From: CAVOOW01 sp963697675
Lineage (GTDB): Bacteria > Actinomycetota > Actinomycetes > JACCUZ01
DNA length: 64,000 nucleotides
Assembly: GCA_963697675.1 (NCBI GenBank)
Contig: CAVOOW010000004.1
Coordinates: 1-64,000 of the forward strand
Reading direction: 5' to 3'
A program made the position numbers and the translations under genes. A model generated the notes under the pieces. The model saw only the letters and a program-made list of their open reading frames with translations. It made no database searches and was not told where the DNA came from. Below, piece by piece: positions 1 through 9,884 of this stretch. Every line of letters starts with the position of its first letter. The first letter of the stretch is position 1.

Positions 1-941
1 CGGTGCCGCGCAGCGCCAGCGTTCTCGGGTCGAAGGCGTGGATGCGACCGTCGCCGAAGTTGCCGACGAGCAAGTCACCCGTGAACTCGCCGAAGCCCGC
101 AGGCGCGATCGTCATGCCCCACGGGGCATTGAGCACGTGGTGGGCGCCCAGCCTGCGCACCAACCTGCCGTCGGGGTGAAGATGTCCACCCGGCCGAGCC
201 CGGGGCCGTCGAGCTCGTCCTCACCGTTCTGCCGGGCGAAGGACACGTACACCTTGTTCTTGAGGACGGCCACGTCGAAGCGGTTGCCGGTGTCCTTGCG
301 CGGGCAGCTGGTCGTCCTCGAAGTTGCCGGCCGTGATGACCCGCTGGAACATCCCGTTGTAGACGTCGACGGTGCCCGCGGAGAAGTCGGCCGCGTCAGC
401 ATCGGGTTGTCGGCCGGCCCGCCGATGGCCAGCCCCTTGTCCACGGCGCCGGGTGTCGGGACGGCGACCTGCGCGTCGTGCGACGGCGCCGGTGGCGGGA
501 CGTTGGGGTTCCAACCGGTCAGGTTCCCGCTCTCACCGACGAACGGGAAGGCGGCCGGTGCACTGGAACCGTCGGCGCCGTGCACCACGAAGGAGGCGGT
601 GGGGTTGAACACCTGGCCGGTCGGGCGCCGCCGGGGATGTTCGCGACCAGCGAGTTGATGGTCTGCGGCCCACCGTGGATCCCGCCGGCGTAGAGGGTCG
701 CCACATCCGTGCCGTTGTCTGAGACCCAGAGTGGCGACGTCGGGGAGTAGGACGCACCCCAGGCGTTGACCAGGTTGGGATCGGTGACCTGCGCGCGACC
801 CGGCACATCCGACACGAGGTTGTGCTGCCGGTAGGTGCTGTGGGTCGATGCGCCGACTGGTCCGGCTGGCGCCACCAACGCGACGCCCAGTACTCCCGCT
901 ACGACGGCTACTCCTGCTGAGCGCGCACGACGTGTGTCCAT
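1..941 (-). CDS. Secreted TIGR03118-family protein (frameshifted, 3' end outside window)
   Basis: The start MDTRRARSAG is followed by a hydrophobic segment ending VGASTHS, a signal peptide. The mature part reads NLVSDVPG, TDPNLVNAWGASYS and SPLWVSDNGTDVATLY, the N-terminal signature of the TIGR03118 family, which looks like a beta-propeller protein of unknown role. The rest continues in other frames: PTGQVFNPTASFVVHG, DFSAGTVDVYNGMFQ, NRFDVAVLKNKVYVSF, and LNAPWGMTIAPAGFGEF near the window edge. Four one-base shifts lie near 627, 395, 300 and 165. At least three are a missing base in a C or G run, so sequencing error is more likely than decay. The C-terminus lies beyond base 1. Confidence 0.75.
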
Positions 942-1006
942 TGCTGCTCCTCGCCTGTCTCGATGGTCGGGCTCGCACCAGGAAACGGGCGCTTCGGCCG
1001 AATGGT

Positions 1007-1375
1007 TCAACCACCGGGCCCTGAACCCGCGGCCGGGTCACACCGGGCAAGACCCGCCGCCCGCCGAGGCACGTCGCGGTGAGCTCGCCCCGGTCCGGGC
1101 CTCGATCGGGCGGCTCGTGGCGGCGGGCGTCGAACCTCGACCCCGAGGATGACCATGGCGCCGGCGATCAGGCCCATGATCGTCCATGTCGCGGACGCGC
1201 CGCCGCCGTCCTTGTCGTATCCGTAGCCCGCGACCGCTCGAGAGTCGGGTCGGCGGCAAGAAGGTCGACGCCAGGGTGTCGCAGGCGCGGCATCGGAAAA
1301 GTCGGCACCCGAACATCCCGTGTGAAAGGCCGGATCAACAGGCTGAGCCCCGTCCAGCGGGGTCCACAGCCACAT
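1007..1375 (-). CDS. Possible small membrane protein (frameshifted, uncertain)
   Basis: I do not recognise this gene. The N-terminal part WTPLDGAQPVDPAFHTGC and a later part AGYGYDKDGGG followed by a hydrophobic helix (ATWTIMGLIAGAMVILGV) are in one frame. The segment between them makes better sense in a second frame (ACDTLASTF), which would place a second cysteine after the first as in a small zinc-ribbon or disulphide pair. This suggests two compensating frameshifts of the kind seen in the neighbouring genes. It lies just downstream of the transglutaminase gene on the same strand, so it may be the last gene of that operon. It could also be non-coding. Confidence 0.35.
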   Translation of the reverse strand: MWLWTPLDGAQPVDPAFHTGCSGADFSDAAPATPWRRPSCRRPDSRAVAGYGYDKDGGGASATWTIMGLIAGAMVILGVEVRRPPPRAARSRPGPGRAHRDVPRRAAGLARCDPAAGSGPGG

Positions 1376-1395
1376 CCACTGCGAGCGGCGTCGGC

Positions 1396-3445
1396 CTAGG
1401 CGGTGGCTGCCAGATCGATCGTGCGAGCGAGGGCGGCCAGCTCGTCGAGGGTTGCTACGGCGGCGCGTACGTCGGCCTCGGCCACCGGCCGCTTGTCATA
1501 GAGGACGCGTTCGACGACCACCAGTGCCGCCTGGGTCCCGGCGGGGTCGGGCAGTCCCGGGCCAGTTGACGACGAGGGACGCCCACAGCTCGTGGATCGA
1601 GCTCTCGTGCGAGCGGCCGAGCCGAACGCCTTGCAGCGCAGTCTCGAGGCGAGCGAAGGCGTCCATCGCCTGGTCGACCACCGAGGACGCGATCGGCCCG
1701 CCGGCGCGGCCTCCGCGCGCGCGCCGCGCGTCACGCACCTGTTGTGAGCAACCCGAGGAGAGCAGCGCGGCGACGGACCCCAGCGCAAGACGCCGAATGC
1801 GCGCCCAGCGCGTGCGCCACCCGTTTCGACCAGCTGTGGTGGGGCGGCGCGATGGTCGCGCCGGCTGTGGGATCGGTGAACACCCATCGCGCTCCGCCGA
1901 CGTTCACCTGCACCCACGCATGCGCGTCGGTCCCGCGGAACACCCGCCGGGAACCACGCTCCTGGCCGCCGACGAAGCCGGTCACCAACCGCGCCGGCAC
2001 GCGGACCGCTCGCAGCAGCACGGCCTCCGCCGACGCGAAGTGCTCGCAGAAGCCCTCGTGCGAGTTGAACAGGAAGTCGTCGACGGCGTCCCTGCCGCGG
2101 CCGGGCACCGGCGAGTCGAGCCGATAGCGCTCGTTCTCGCGCAGATAGCTCTCGATCGCGTCGACCTTCGACTCGGTCGTCGGGGAGGTTGCGGACGATG
2201 CGGTGAGCGAGCTCGCTGACCCGCGCGGGAAGGGACGCTGGAAGGGCGGTGTCCTCCGCGGTCACCGGGTCGGTGATGTCCGGGTTGCTGCGCACGACGT
2301 AGGACGGCGTCGTTGAACGTCCCGGGAGGGGGATCACTGTCGCCCCGATGTCATGGATGAGGCTGCCGCCGAACTGCACGGCGAGAGCCTGACCCGGCGC
2401 GATCACGGGGAGAAGCTGTGATCCGCCCAATGGCCGGACGGTGTCCGACCTGGCCGTCACCGCGGGCGTGGCGCCTGAGGTTGCTCCCTGCCTCAGGTCG
2501 AAGTCTCCGGCGGAGTCGGTGGAGCACTCGAAAGCCTGATGGCGCTGTGCCCGGGTGGGGCCCCAGAACGACCCGTCGTAGGAGTAGAGAACGCTCGCGG
2601 CCCACAGGTCGGGGCTGTCGGCCGGCACGTTGACCAGTCGGGTGCGGGACGGCTCACCCCGGGAGTTGAGATCGATGGCGCCCCTCATGTAGTTCTGCGC
2701 CGAGCGCGGCGCGGCCTCGTTGCTGCCGTCCGCCCGAGTTCCGCAGCGGGCTGCCCGGACCACTCGCGCTGCCGTCCAGGCCGGGTGGGTGCCAACCGAC
2801 CGGGTGCGGGAGCAGGATCAGGGACGCCGAGCCCGATCAGCGTCGACCCGACGATCACTGCTCCGAGGTGACGCCCGTCGCCCAGCACCGTCCGGCGTGG
2901 GTGAAGTCGGCCGACTGCTGAGCGGTGACGCGCTGCATCAGCCACATGCTCAGCCAGGGCAGCCGCCCAGCCCACCCGAGGAAGAACCCGAGACCGGACG
3001 CCAGATCCTGGGCGCCATCCCCTTCGGCCGTGCCCAGAGCGAGCAGGCCGCAGAGCAAGCTCGCGACCAGAACCACTCGCTGTTCCCGCAGAGAGTCCGC
3101 GGAGGCGAGCTGCGCAACGAGCACGACCACGAGCGGCAGCGCAACGGTTGCGCCGATCTGATGCACCAGCTCGGTCGTGTCGCCGATGCCGTTGCCGACC
3201 TGCACCGCCAGCAGGAACACGGCGGCAAGAACGGTGGCGCCCAGCACGATCGCCTTGGCCGCCGATCGGCGCAGCTCCGCACCTCGCCCGTCCGGCAGCC
3301 GATGTGCGGCAGCGCCCGCGGCGCACACCAGGACGGTTGCAAGCGCCGCCACGACGGGCCGCAGCTGGCCCTGGGCACCGAGACACAGCGTCCCGGCCGC
3401 GGCCGCGACGACCGTCGAGACGCGCAGGAGAGTCACCTCGGTCAC
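1396..3445 (-). CDS. TgpA-like membrane transglutaminase (DUF3488 plus transglutaminase core), frameshifted
   Basis: The N-terminal frame has a run of hydrophobic helices (for example TLLRVSTVVAAAAGTL and AIVLGATVLAAVFLLAV), as in DUF3488. The catalytic core appears in another frame: GFCEHFASAEAVLLRAV holds the nucleophile Cys, DAHAWVQVNVGG the His and FTDPTAG the Asp, so the triad is intact. A C-terminal helical DUF4129-like tail follows (VVERVLYDKRPVAEADV). Shifts lie near 2890, 2822, 2165, 1738 and 1562. The GTG start overlaps the stop of the DUF58 gene (GTGA), so translation is probably coupled. Families with MoxR, DUF58 and TgpA together are conserved in actinobacteria; the substrate is unknown. 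Confidence 0.8.
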
Positions 3446-4499
3446 GACCCGGCCCCCAGGCGGAGCAGGTTGGCGGGCGCGAAGGCGTCGCGCGCTCCCG
3501 GGAACCACGAGTCGATCACCGTGGTGGGGCCGACCACCACGAGATCTCCCTGCCGAAGACCGCCATCGATGACCGGGCGAAATGCCGGGCGTCGGGCAGC
3601 ACGACGTCGTCGAGCGCGGACCACCAGTCGAGCAGCTCGAGCTTGGATGCGGCCAGGGCGAGGGCGGGACCACCCGGCAGCCAGGCAGCCACCGTCACGT
3701 GCTGGCCGGACCGCAGCGCGCTGTCGCAGGTGGCCGCTGCCTGCGCCGAGCGGTCTCGAACCCCTCGGCGCCACTCGGACCCACCAGTACGACGCGCAAC
3801 GCCGACACCTGGGTCTCACCGCGTTCGAGGACAACCAGGCGTCCGTGCCGGGCCGTGCTGCGCCAGTGCACGTGCCGGTGGTCGTCGCCGTGCCGCCAGC
3901 TCGCGCACGCCGTGCGGCTCGGTGCCGGGGCCGCGGACCGCGCTGCCCTCCGAGCTGTGCGCCTGTCGCCGTGTCTTCGCCGCACTGCCGGCGTCCAGCC
4001 GCTCCGGGTGGATCGTCAGCGGCGCCGCGAAGATCCGGTGGAGGTGGGCTCGCACGAGTCCGAAGGACGGGCTCGACGTCATCTCCACCTGCATGGCCTC
4101 GACGGTCCCGCGGTAGAGCGCCTGGCGTCGGGTCGGGATGCGGGCCGACTCCCCGGGCCACAAGGACCCGACGTACACCGTCATGTCCGCCAGTCCATTG
4201 GTGTGCACGAGCAGGGTCACCGGGCTTGTCGAGTGGCGACCTTGGTTGCTCACCAGCAGGGTGGCCTCGAGCTCCTCGCCGACGGCCACCCGTTGCTCGT
4301 GCTCCGCGCTCACCGTCAGGTCGTTGATCTGGGCCTGGCTGGTCGCACCCAGCCCGAAGACACCGATCGCGGCACCCGCCAGCAGCAGGAACCAGCTGTC
4401 GCCGGTCAGCCACAGCAGCACGAACATCAGGACGGCCAGCAGCACGGGTGCCGCAGCGGCACGGGTCAACCGGTGCCGGGCCCGGGCGGGTCTGCTCAC
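3442..4499 (-). CDS. DUF58 domain protein (frameshifted)
   Basis: Two N-terminal membrane segments (PVLLAVLMFVLLWLTG and SWFLLLAGAAIGVFGLG) precede an extracellular beta domain and then the DUF58 hallmark GDDHRHVHWRSTARHGRL. The C-terminal part continues as VTVAAWLPGGPALALAASK and ends GARDAFAPANLLRLGAGS. Three one-base shifts, near 3895, 3757 and 3550, break the frame. DUF58 proteins contain a von Willebrand-like fold and are almost always encoded after a MoxR ATPase, as here, 30 bases downstream of it. The stop overlaps the start of the transglutaminase gene. The role is probably assembly or regulation of a cell-surface complex with the MoxR partner. Confidence 0.8.
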
Positions 4500-4529
4500 C
4501 GTCGGCTCACGGCCTGGCCCACTGCCTGG

Positions 4530-5409
<880 letters not shown>

Positions 5410-5607
5410 AACGCTGCCGATGCTGGAGACGAGTGCGTGCGCGACCGATTTCGGGTCGCTCGCGTCCAGCGGGTCGGCGCGGCGGTCGTGCCCTTCGGTG
5501 ACGCTGGGGGGTGACGTGACGGGGTCCTCCGCTGAATCGGCGGTCGCGTCAGCCGGTCACTGCGCGCCTCACGTCAATCGGCAAGAACCGTGAGCCCCTT
5601 GAGAAGA

Positions 5608-5623
5608 CCGACGCCTGCGTCGG
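5608..5623. other. Short perfect hairpin upstream of the MoxR gene
   Basis: The sequence CCGACGCCTGCGTCGG can form a seven-base stem with a two-base loop. It lies in the otherwise featureless gap between the 5' end of the MoxR gene and the 3' end of the broken HNH gene, so it could end transcription of the latter. No T-run follows. Confidence 0.4.
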
Positions 5624-5632
5624 AGAGTCGCC

Positions 5633-5798
5633 TTAGAAGGGTGGGGTCTCGTTGTTGGGTGCGCGGGGTCGGGTGCAGCTTTCGAGGATGGGTGGCACCG
5701 GGTCGTAGTAGCTGTGCCCGGTGGGTGTGGTCCAGATGACGTCCCCGTTGGCGAGCAGACGTAGTTGCCAGCCGGCGTTGTGTTTTCGGAGGTGGCAG
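5633..5798 (-). pseudogene. C-terminal fragment of DUF222-HNH gene, cut off by the insertion sequence
   Basis: The fragment reads HLRKHNAGWQLRLLANG, then VIWTTPTGHSYYDP, the usual C-terminal end of DUF222 (13E12-type) HNH proteins. It has no start of its own. Joined to the N-terminal part that ends at 7153, after removal of the element and one GCAG copy, it gives the continuous motif NLTCECRRCHLRKHNAGW, which is the last part of the HNH zinc-binding module. The break therefore lies inside the nuclease motif and is a true insertion, not an assembly problem. Confidence 0.85.
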
Positions 5799-5849
5799 TG
5801 AACCGCCCCGGGTTTGGTGGAGGGTCTCAAGCCACGGGAGAGTGGTCTT

Positions 5850-6176
5850 GTGCCTGCACCGAGGAAGTATCCGAACGAGTTGCGTGAGCGGGCTCTGCGT
5901 CTGGTGACCGAGGCGATGGCCGAGGATCCGCAGCTGTCGATGAACGCGGCGGTCGTGCGGATCGGCCCGCGGGTCGGGGTCGTGTCCGACACGCTGCGGG
6001 GCTGGGTCAAGCAGGCCCGGGTCGATGCCGGCGTGAGCGCGGGCACGACGACCTCGGACGCCGCGCGGATCAAGGAGCTCGAGCGTGAGGTCAAGGAGCT
6101 GCAGCGGGCGAATGAGATCCTGCTCGCGGCCTCGAGTTTCTTCGCGCGGGAGCTCGACCCGCGACTGCCCTGGTAG
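5850..6176 (+). CDS. IS3-family transposase OrfA
   Basis: A protein of 108 residues starting at GTG (PAPRKYPNELRERALRLV), the HTH_Tnp_1 beginning of IS3 OrfA proteins. The helix-turn-helix (ALRLVTEAMAEDPQLS onwards, residues about 10-60) would bind the inverted repeats. The C-terminal stretch IKELEREVKELQRANEIL is a leucine zipper that pairs with OrfAB. Its stop overlaps a GTG at the start of OrfB by one base (TAGTG), so OrfB could be made by coupling as well as by the programmed -1 frameshift known for this family. An upstream GTG at 5814 is less likely because it would lie in the terminal repeat. Confidence 0.88.
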   Translation: MPAPRKYPNELRERALRLVTEAMAEDPQLSMNAAVVRIGPRVGVVSDTLRGWVKQARVDAGVSAGTTTSDAARIKELEREVKELQRANEILLAASSFFARELDPRLPW

Positions 6177-7137
6177 TGCGTTTCATCGCAGCCCACGCGG
6201 ACCGACGGTCCGCGGACGGGTTGCGGGGGGTCGAGCCGATCTGCACGGTGCTGTCCGAGCACGGTGTCAAGATCGCCCCGAGCACCTACTACGCCGCCAT
6301 GACCGGGCCGGCCTCGGCCCGGGCGGTCCGCGACGCGCGTGCTGCTGCCCGAGATCGTGCGGGTGCACTCCGCCACGGAGCTCGGTCGCGGCCTCTACGG
6401 GGCCCGCAAGGTCTGGCACCAGCTGCACCGCGAGAGGGCATCGTGGTGCCCGCTGCCAGGTCGAGCGGCTGATGCGCGCCGACGGGCTGCGGGGGGTTCG
6501 CCGCGGCGCCGCCGTTCGTCACCACCCGGCCGGACCCGGCCGCGAACCGGGCCGCCGGACCTGGTCGATCGCGACTTCACCGCGACCCGCCCGAACGCGC
6601 TGTGGGTGGTCGACTTCACCTACGTGCCGACCTGGTCGGGGATGGCGTTCACGGCGTTCGTCTCCGACGTGTACTCCCGGCGGATCGTCGGCTGGCGCAC
6701 CGCCGCGTCGATGCCCACCGAACTGCCGCTGGACGCCTTGGAGATGGCGCTGTGGACCCGAGCCCGCACCGGGCAGCCCGTCGACGGGCTGGTCCATCAC
6801 AGCGACGCCGGCGTCCAGTACACCTCGATCCGGTACGCCAACCGGCTGCTCGACGCCGGCGCGCTGGCCTCGATCGGGACGGTCGGCGACTCCTACGACA
6901 ACGCCCTGGCCGAGAGCGGTGATCGGGCTCTACAAGACCGAATGCGTCCGCCACGAAGGACCCTGGCGCGGTGTCGACGACCTCGAGCTGGCCACCCTGA
7001 GCTGGGTCCACTGGTTCAACGAAACCCGCCTGCACTCCTCCATCGGACACGTTCCACCGATCGAGTACGAGACCGAGTACTACCGTCAGAACACCTCCCG
7101 ACAGCAGCCGCTGCCGGGAGAACTCACCCTCCACTGA
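6176..7137 (+). CDS. IS3-family transposase OrfB (DDE integrase), frameshifted
   Basis: The catalytic DDE residues are all present but in different frames: LWVVDFTYVPTWSG (first Asp), VHHSDAGVQYTS (second Asp), and YDNALAES followed by VIGLYKTECVRHEGPW (Glu). The protein ends WVHWFNETRLHSSIGH and PPIEYE, the usual IS3 OrfB C-terminus. Shifts occur near 6335, in 6440-6540 and near 6915; the last is a clear extra G in AGCGGTGATC. As written, no functional transposase can be made. Because unrelated neighbours carry the same kind of error, inactivation of the element cannot be concluded from this sequence. Confidence 0.85.
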
Positions 7138-7149
7138 ACCCGGGGCGGT

Positions 7150-8569
7150 TCAGCAGCGCCGGCATTCACACGTCAGGTTGTGCTCGGCGGTCGGCCCGTC
7201 GGGGTAGCGGATGGTGTGGTCGATGTCGCACCGTTCGGCGCGGACCCGGCAACCCAGTCCGCGACAGGTCTGGTCGCGGGTGATGACGTGGTCGGTGAGG
7301 TTCTTCGGCGGCTCATAGGTCGTGGTGCCGTAGTCGAGCAGCCCCCCGGTGCCCGGATCGGTCAGCAGCCGACGCCAGGTGCCATCCGCGGCGACCTGGC
7401 GGGCGATGTGGGCGGGGATCGGGCCGTACCCGGCCAGCTCACCGGGCAGCTCGTCGAGCCCGAGCAGGGTGGTGGCGGCCACGGTGACCTGGATGTGCGG
7501 GCGGCGCCGGTGGTTGCGCGGCAGATCGGGCCGCTCCAGGGTGGCATAGGCCATATCGGCCAGCACGTCAGCGCGCAGCTGGCCCATGGTGCGCAACACC
7601 GGCTCCGGCAACCCCTCGGGGGTGAACCCGTACGCGGCGAACGCATCGCTGCTGCCGGTCGCGCCCCCGTTGGCCGCGTCCACGGCGGCGTTCGCCCTCT
7701 TGATCTCATTCGCCTCGGCGCGCTCCGCGGCGCGGGCCTGATCGGCCAGCGCGGTCACCGCGGTCCAGAGCGCCATCGCGTCCGGAGCCGACAGCAACGC
7801 CCACAGCTCACACATCCCGTCCGCGCGCGGCGTCAGCTCGACCCGGCGTTCGGCCTTGGCCTTCTCCGCGCGGACCTTGGCGGTGGTCGGGTCCGCGGCC
7901 AGCACCGCACGACTGATGCTCGCGCGGAGCTGCCCCAGGGTCTGCTTAGCTGCCCGGACCAGCACCCGGGCCTCGGCGGTGGTGATGGCGTCCTCGTCCA
8001 GCACCGCCAGGCCCTCGGCGATCGCGGTGGTCTTGGACAAGTTCAGCTGCCCCGCGGCCAGGGCGGCCTCGGTGGCCGGCAGGCGCCGCAACGTGGTCGC
8101 GAGCCAGACCCGTTTCTCCCCGGAGAACCGCGACTGCGACAGCACGGCGGCGACCTCGTCGGCCGCGTACTCATTGACCACACCCGTCGGCAGTGCCGTG
8201 TCGGCGGGTTCCCCGTTCGGCCCGGGTATCAGGCGGCGCCCGGCCAGCTCTCGTACCGCGCGCAGCTGGGCGCCTGCGTCCAGGCGGTCTGCCGCTCACA
8301 CGCCCCCAGGAACGAGACCAGGTCGTGCATGTCCAGATCGGCCGGGTCCACCGCGGCCAACACCCCACCGAGTGCCTCACCAGGGGCCAGCGACTCCAAA
8401 CTCGCCGCATGCACCGTGTAGGCCGACACCGGCTCACGCGGATGAAACAGATCCACCACCACACGTCCGATCGGGATCGCATCAAGACCGGAACCGAAGT
8501 CGTGTCGAGGACCGCAGCGATGGCGCGGTCCATCGCGACCTCAACCTCGCCAGCGATCGACTCGAACAT
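7150..8569 (-). pseudogene. DUF222-HNH endonuclease-like (13E12 type), N-terminal part, disrupted by IS
   Basis: It starts MFESIAGEVEVAMDRAI and carries the DUF222 domain (FHPREPVSAYTVHAAS, VVNEYAADEVAAVLSQSR, KTTAIAEGLAVLDEDA). The HNH module follows (CRGLGCRVRAERCDIDHT, YPDGPTAEHNL) and ends prematurely at CECRRC, where the insertion sequence supplies TGA. The remaining HLRKHNAGW part is at 5633-5798. Two further one-base shifts near 8480 and 8270 join the N-terminal frames. Families of this type are repeated in many actinobacterial genomes and probably derive from mobile or prophage DNA. A LexA box and a strong promoter cover the start (see separate entries), so the gene was damage-inducible before disruption. 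Confidence 0.85.
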
Positions 8570-8577
8570 ACGTTCGA
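8562..8577. promoter_or_regulatory. LexA (SOS) box over the start codon of the DUF222-HNH gene
   Basis: TCGAAC-ATAC-GTTCGA is a perfect inverted repeat and fits the actinobacterial and Gram-positive consensus CGAACRNRYGTTCG at every position. It overlaps the ATG at 8569 and abuts the -10 box, so bound LexA would block both transcription and the start site. SOS boxes near 13E12-family genes are known from Mycobacterium tuberculosis, which supports the assignment. Confidence 0.85.
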
Positions 8578-8604
8578 TTATACGGATCGGGCAGCCAGCC
8601 ACAA
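8577..8604 (-). promoter_or_regulatory. SigA-type promoter of the DUF222-HNH gene
   Basis: On the minus strand, TTGTGG (8604-8599) is followed after 16 bases by a consensus TATAAT (8582-8577). The predicted transcription start falls on or next to the A of the ATG at 8569, so the message would be leaderless. Confidence 0.65.
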
Positions 8605-8616
8605 CCCGGATCTCGT

Positions 8617-8646
8617 TTATCCACAAGGACATTTCACGTATCCACA
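8617..8646 (+). promoter_or_regulatory. Two DnaA-box-like sites, two helical turns apart
   Basis: TTATCCACA (8617-8625) is an exact DnaA-box consensus and GTATCCACA (8638-8646) differs at one position. They are in the same orientation, 21 bases apart, and lie about 40 bases upstream of the SOS-controlled promoter in a non-coding gap. Whether DnaA binds here is unknown. Confidence 0.4.
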
Positions 8647-8796
8647 GCGGATCGGCTTGACGAGAACGCGCGTGCTCCATCGATCTCACTCGAGCCCGAT
8701 GCAGCTCGGAAGGCCGGCCGCGGCGGTTGACCTCACGCAACTGGTCGACGTACGCCGTGAAGTCTTTCGCCGCGTGCGCGCTCAGGTTCTCAGGCG

Positions 8797-8984
8797 ATGT
8801 GGCAGTGGTGCAGGTCCAGCAGGCCCAGCGACTCGTCGAAGTGCTCCAGGTCGTGCACGGCCCGCAGCGGCATCCGCGTGAGCTCGTGCGGCATGCGGCC
8901 GTGGTCGTTGATCAGGTGGTCCTCGAGCCACGCGGGCAGTGCAGGGTTGTGCTTGGTCCGGTACGGCGCGGTGTTCGCGTGCAT
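8797..8984 (-). CDS. Small conserved-looking hypothetical protein, 62 residues
   Basis: I do not recognise a family. The ATG at 8984 is preceded by a strong GAGGAGG ribosome-binding site at good spacing, which argues that this short frame is real. The protein is rich in His, Asp and Glu: LEDHLINDHGRMP, VHDLEHFDESLG and the end LLDLHHCHIA. The HHCH tail and paired His residues could bind a metal, but this is only suggested by composition. No signal peptide or membrane segment is visible. It stands alone between the HNH gene and the phosphodiesterase gene, both on the same strand. Confidence 0.6.
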
Positions 8985-9116
8985 GATGGTCGGCCTCCTC
9001 GGCTCCTCAGGAACAAGAGCCGCGAGGGCGCCGGATAAATACAGTCGCTCGAAACCGGAAATCGCCGCGCCCCGCCGCGCCAGGCACGAAAGACTTTTGC
9101 GGCCATTCTCCCGCCG

Positions 9117-9875
9117 TCAGCAGTCCACGGTCAGTGCCCGGTGGTCGGACATCGCCAGCTCATGTGCGGCGGCCGACACCGGCGGCGCTGGGAGGCTCCG
9201 CGCGAGCACGTGATCGAGCTGCCGTGTCGGACGGTCGGCGGGAAACGTCAGGGCCGTGGCGAGCGACGACATGCCGGTGGTGCGAGTCGCTCGCCGCTGC
9301 CCCATGTTGAGGTCGCCCATCAGCACCAGCGGTCCAGGCAGGCTCGCCAGCGAGCGCCGGAGCCGGCGGAGCTGCACGATGTTCCAGCCGTCGATGAACG
9401 ACAGGTGGGTCGTGACCACAGTCATCGCGCCGCGCTGCGTCTCCACGACCGCCCCGATCGCGACGCGCGCCTCGTCGCGAACGAGCACCGGGCGGTGACG
9501 ACCGGGGAACAGGTGCGGCACCCGGAACGGCAACGCGGGTATGCGGATGACCTCCCAGGAAAGCACCGGCAGACGGGAGAGCAGCGCGACGCCGTACGCC
9601 GGAGTTCCCGGCGGCTCCTCGCCGGTGGCGGCGCGCCACCCACCGTCCGGCAGGCCGGCCATGGCGGCGACGAAGCGGTGCTCGACGGCGCCTATCGCCT
9701 CGGCCGCGATGGCGGTGAGGTCGTGGTTCTGTGACCGCGGCTGGTGGAGGTCGACTTCCTGCATGCCGAGTACGTCGGCGCCGAGTGACCGCACTGCCGC
9801 GGCGAACCGTTCCACGTCAACGAGTTCGTCCGTGACGGATCGCCCGCTCAGGATGTTGAAGGTTGCCAGCCGCAC
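9117..9875 (-). CDS. Endonuclease/exonuclease/phosphatase (EEP) family protein
   Basis: The 252-residue protein shows the EEP fold motifs in order: MRLATFNILSG at the N-terminus, the metal ligand Glu in GMQEVDLHQ, THLSFIDGWN in the middle, GDLNMG, and the catalytic SDHRALTV at the end. Family members hydrolyse phosphodiester bonds in nucleic acids, phospholipids or inositol phosphates with Mg2+; the substrate here cannot be told. There is no signal peptide, so it is cytoplasmic. It follows the M20 peptidase gene by nine bases on the same strand and is probably cotranscribed with it. Confidence 0.9.
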   Translation of the reverse strand: MRLATFNILSGRSVTDELVDVERFAAAVRSLGADVLGMQEVDLHQPRSQNHDLTAIAAEAIGAVEHRFVAAMAGLPDGGWRAATGEEPPGTPAYGVALLSRLPVLSWEVIRIPALPFRVPHLFPGRHRPVLVRDEARVAIGAVVETQRGAMTVVTTHLSFIDGWNIVQLRRLRRSLASLPGPLVLMGDLNMGQRRATRTTGMSSLATALTFPADRPTRQLDHVLARSLPAPPVSAAAHELAMSDHRALTVDC

Positions 9876-9884
9876 CTGGGAGGC

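Larger units (their letters stand above)
5799..7152 (+). mobile_element. IS3-family insertion sequence, 1354 bp, with 4-bp target duplication
   Basis: The left end begins TGAACCGCCCCGGGTTTGGT and the right end, read inwards on the other strand, begins TGAACCGCCCCGGGTTCAGT. The two ends match at nearly all of the first 27 bases. GCAG flanks both sides (5795-5798 and 7153-7156) as the target duplication, within the 3-4 bp usual for IS3. Inside are two overlapping frames, OrfA (helix-turn-helix plus leucine zipper) and OrfB (DDE integrase). Its outermost TGA at the right end supplies the stop codon for the interrupted host gene. OrfB contains several frameshifts, so this copy is either inactive or misread. 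Confidence 0.93.

Noticed and set aside
6085..7137. Programmed frameshift as the reason for all broken OrfB frames
   Set aside because: IS3 elements use one -1 shift near the orfA end; the several shifts inside OrfB, including an extra G, are not of that kind.
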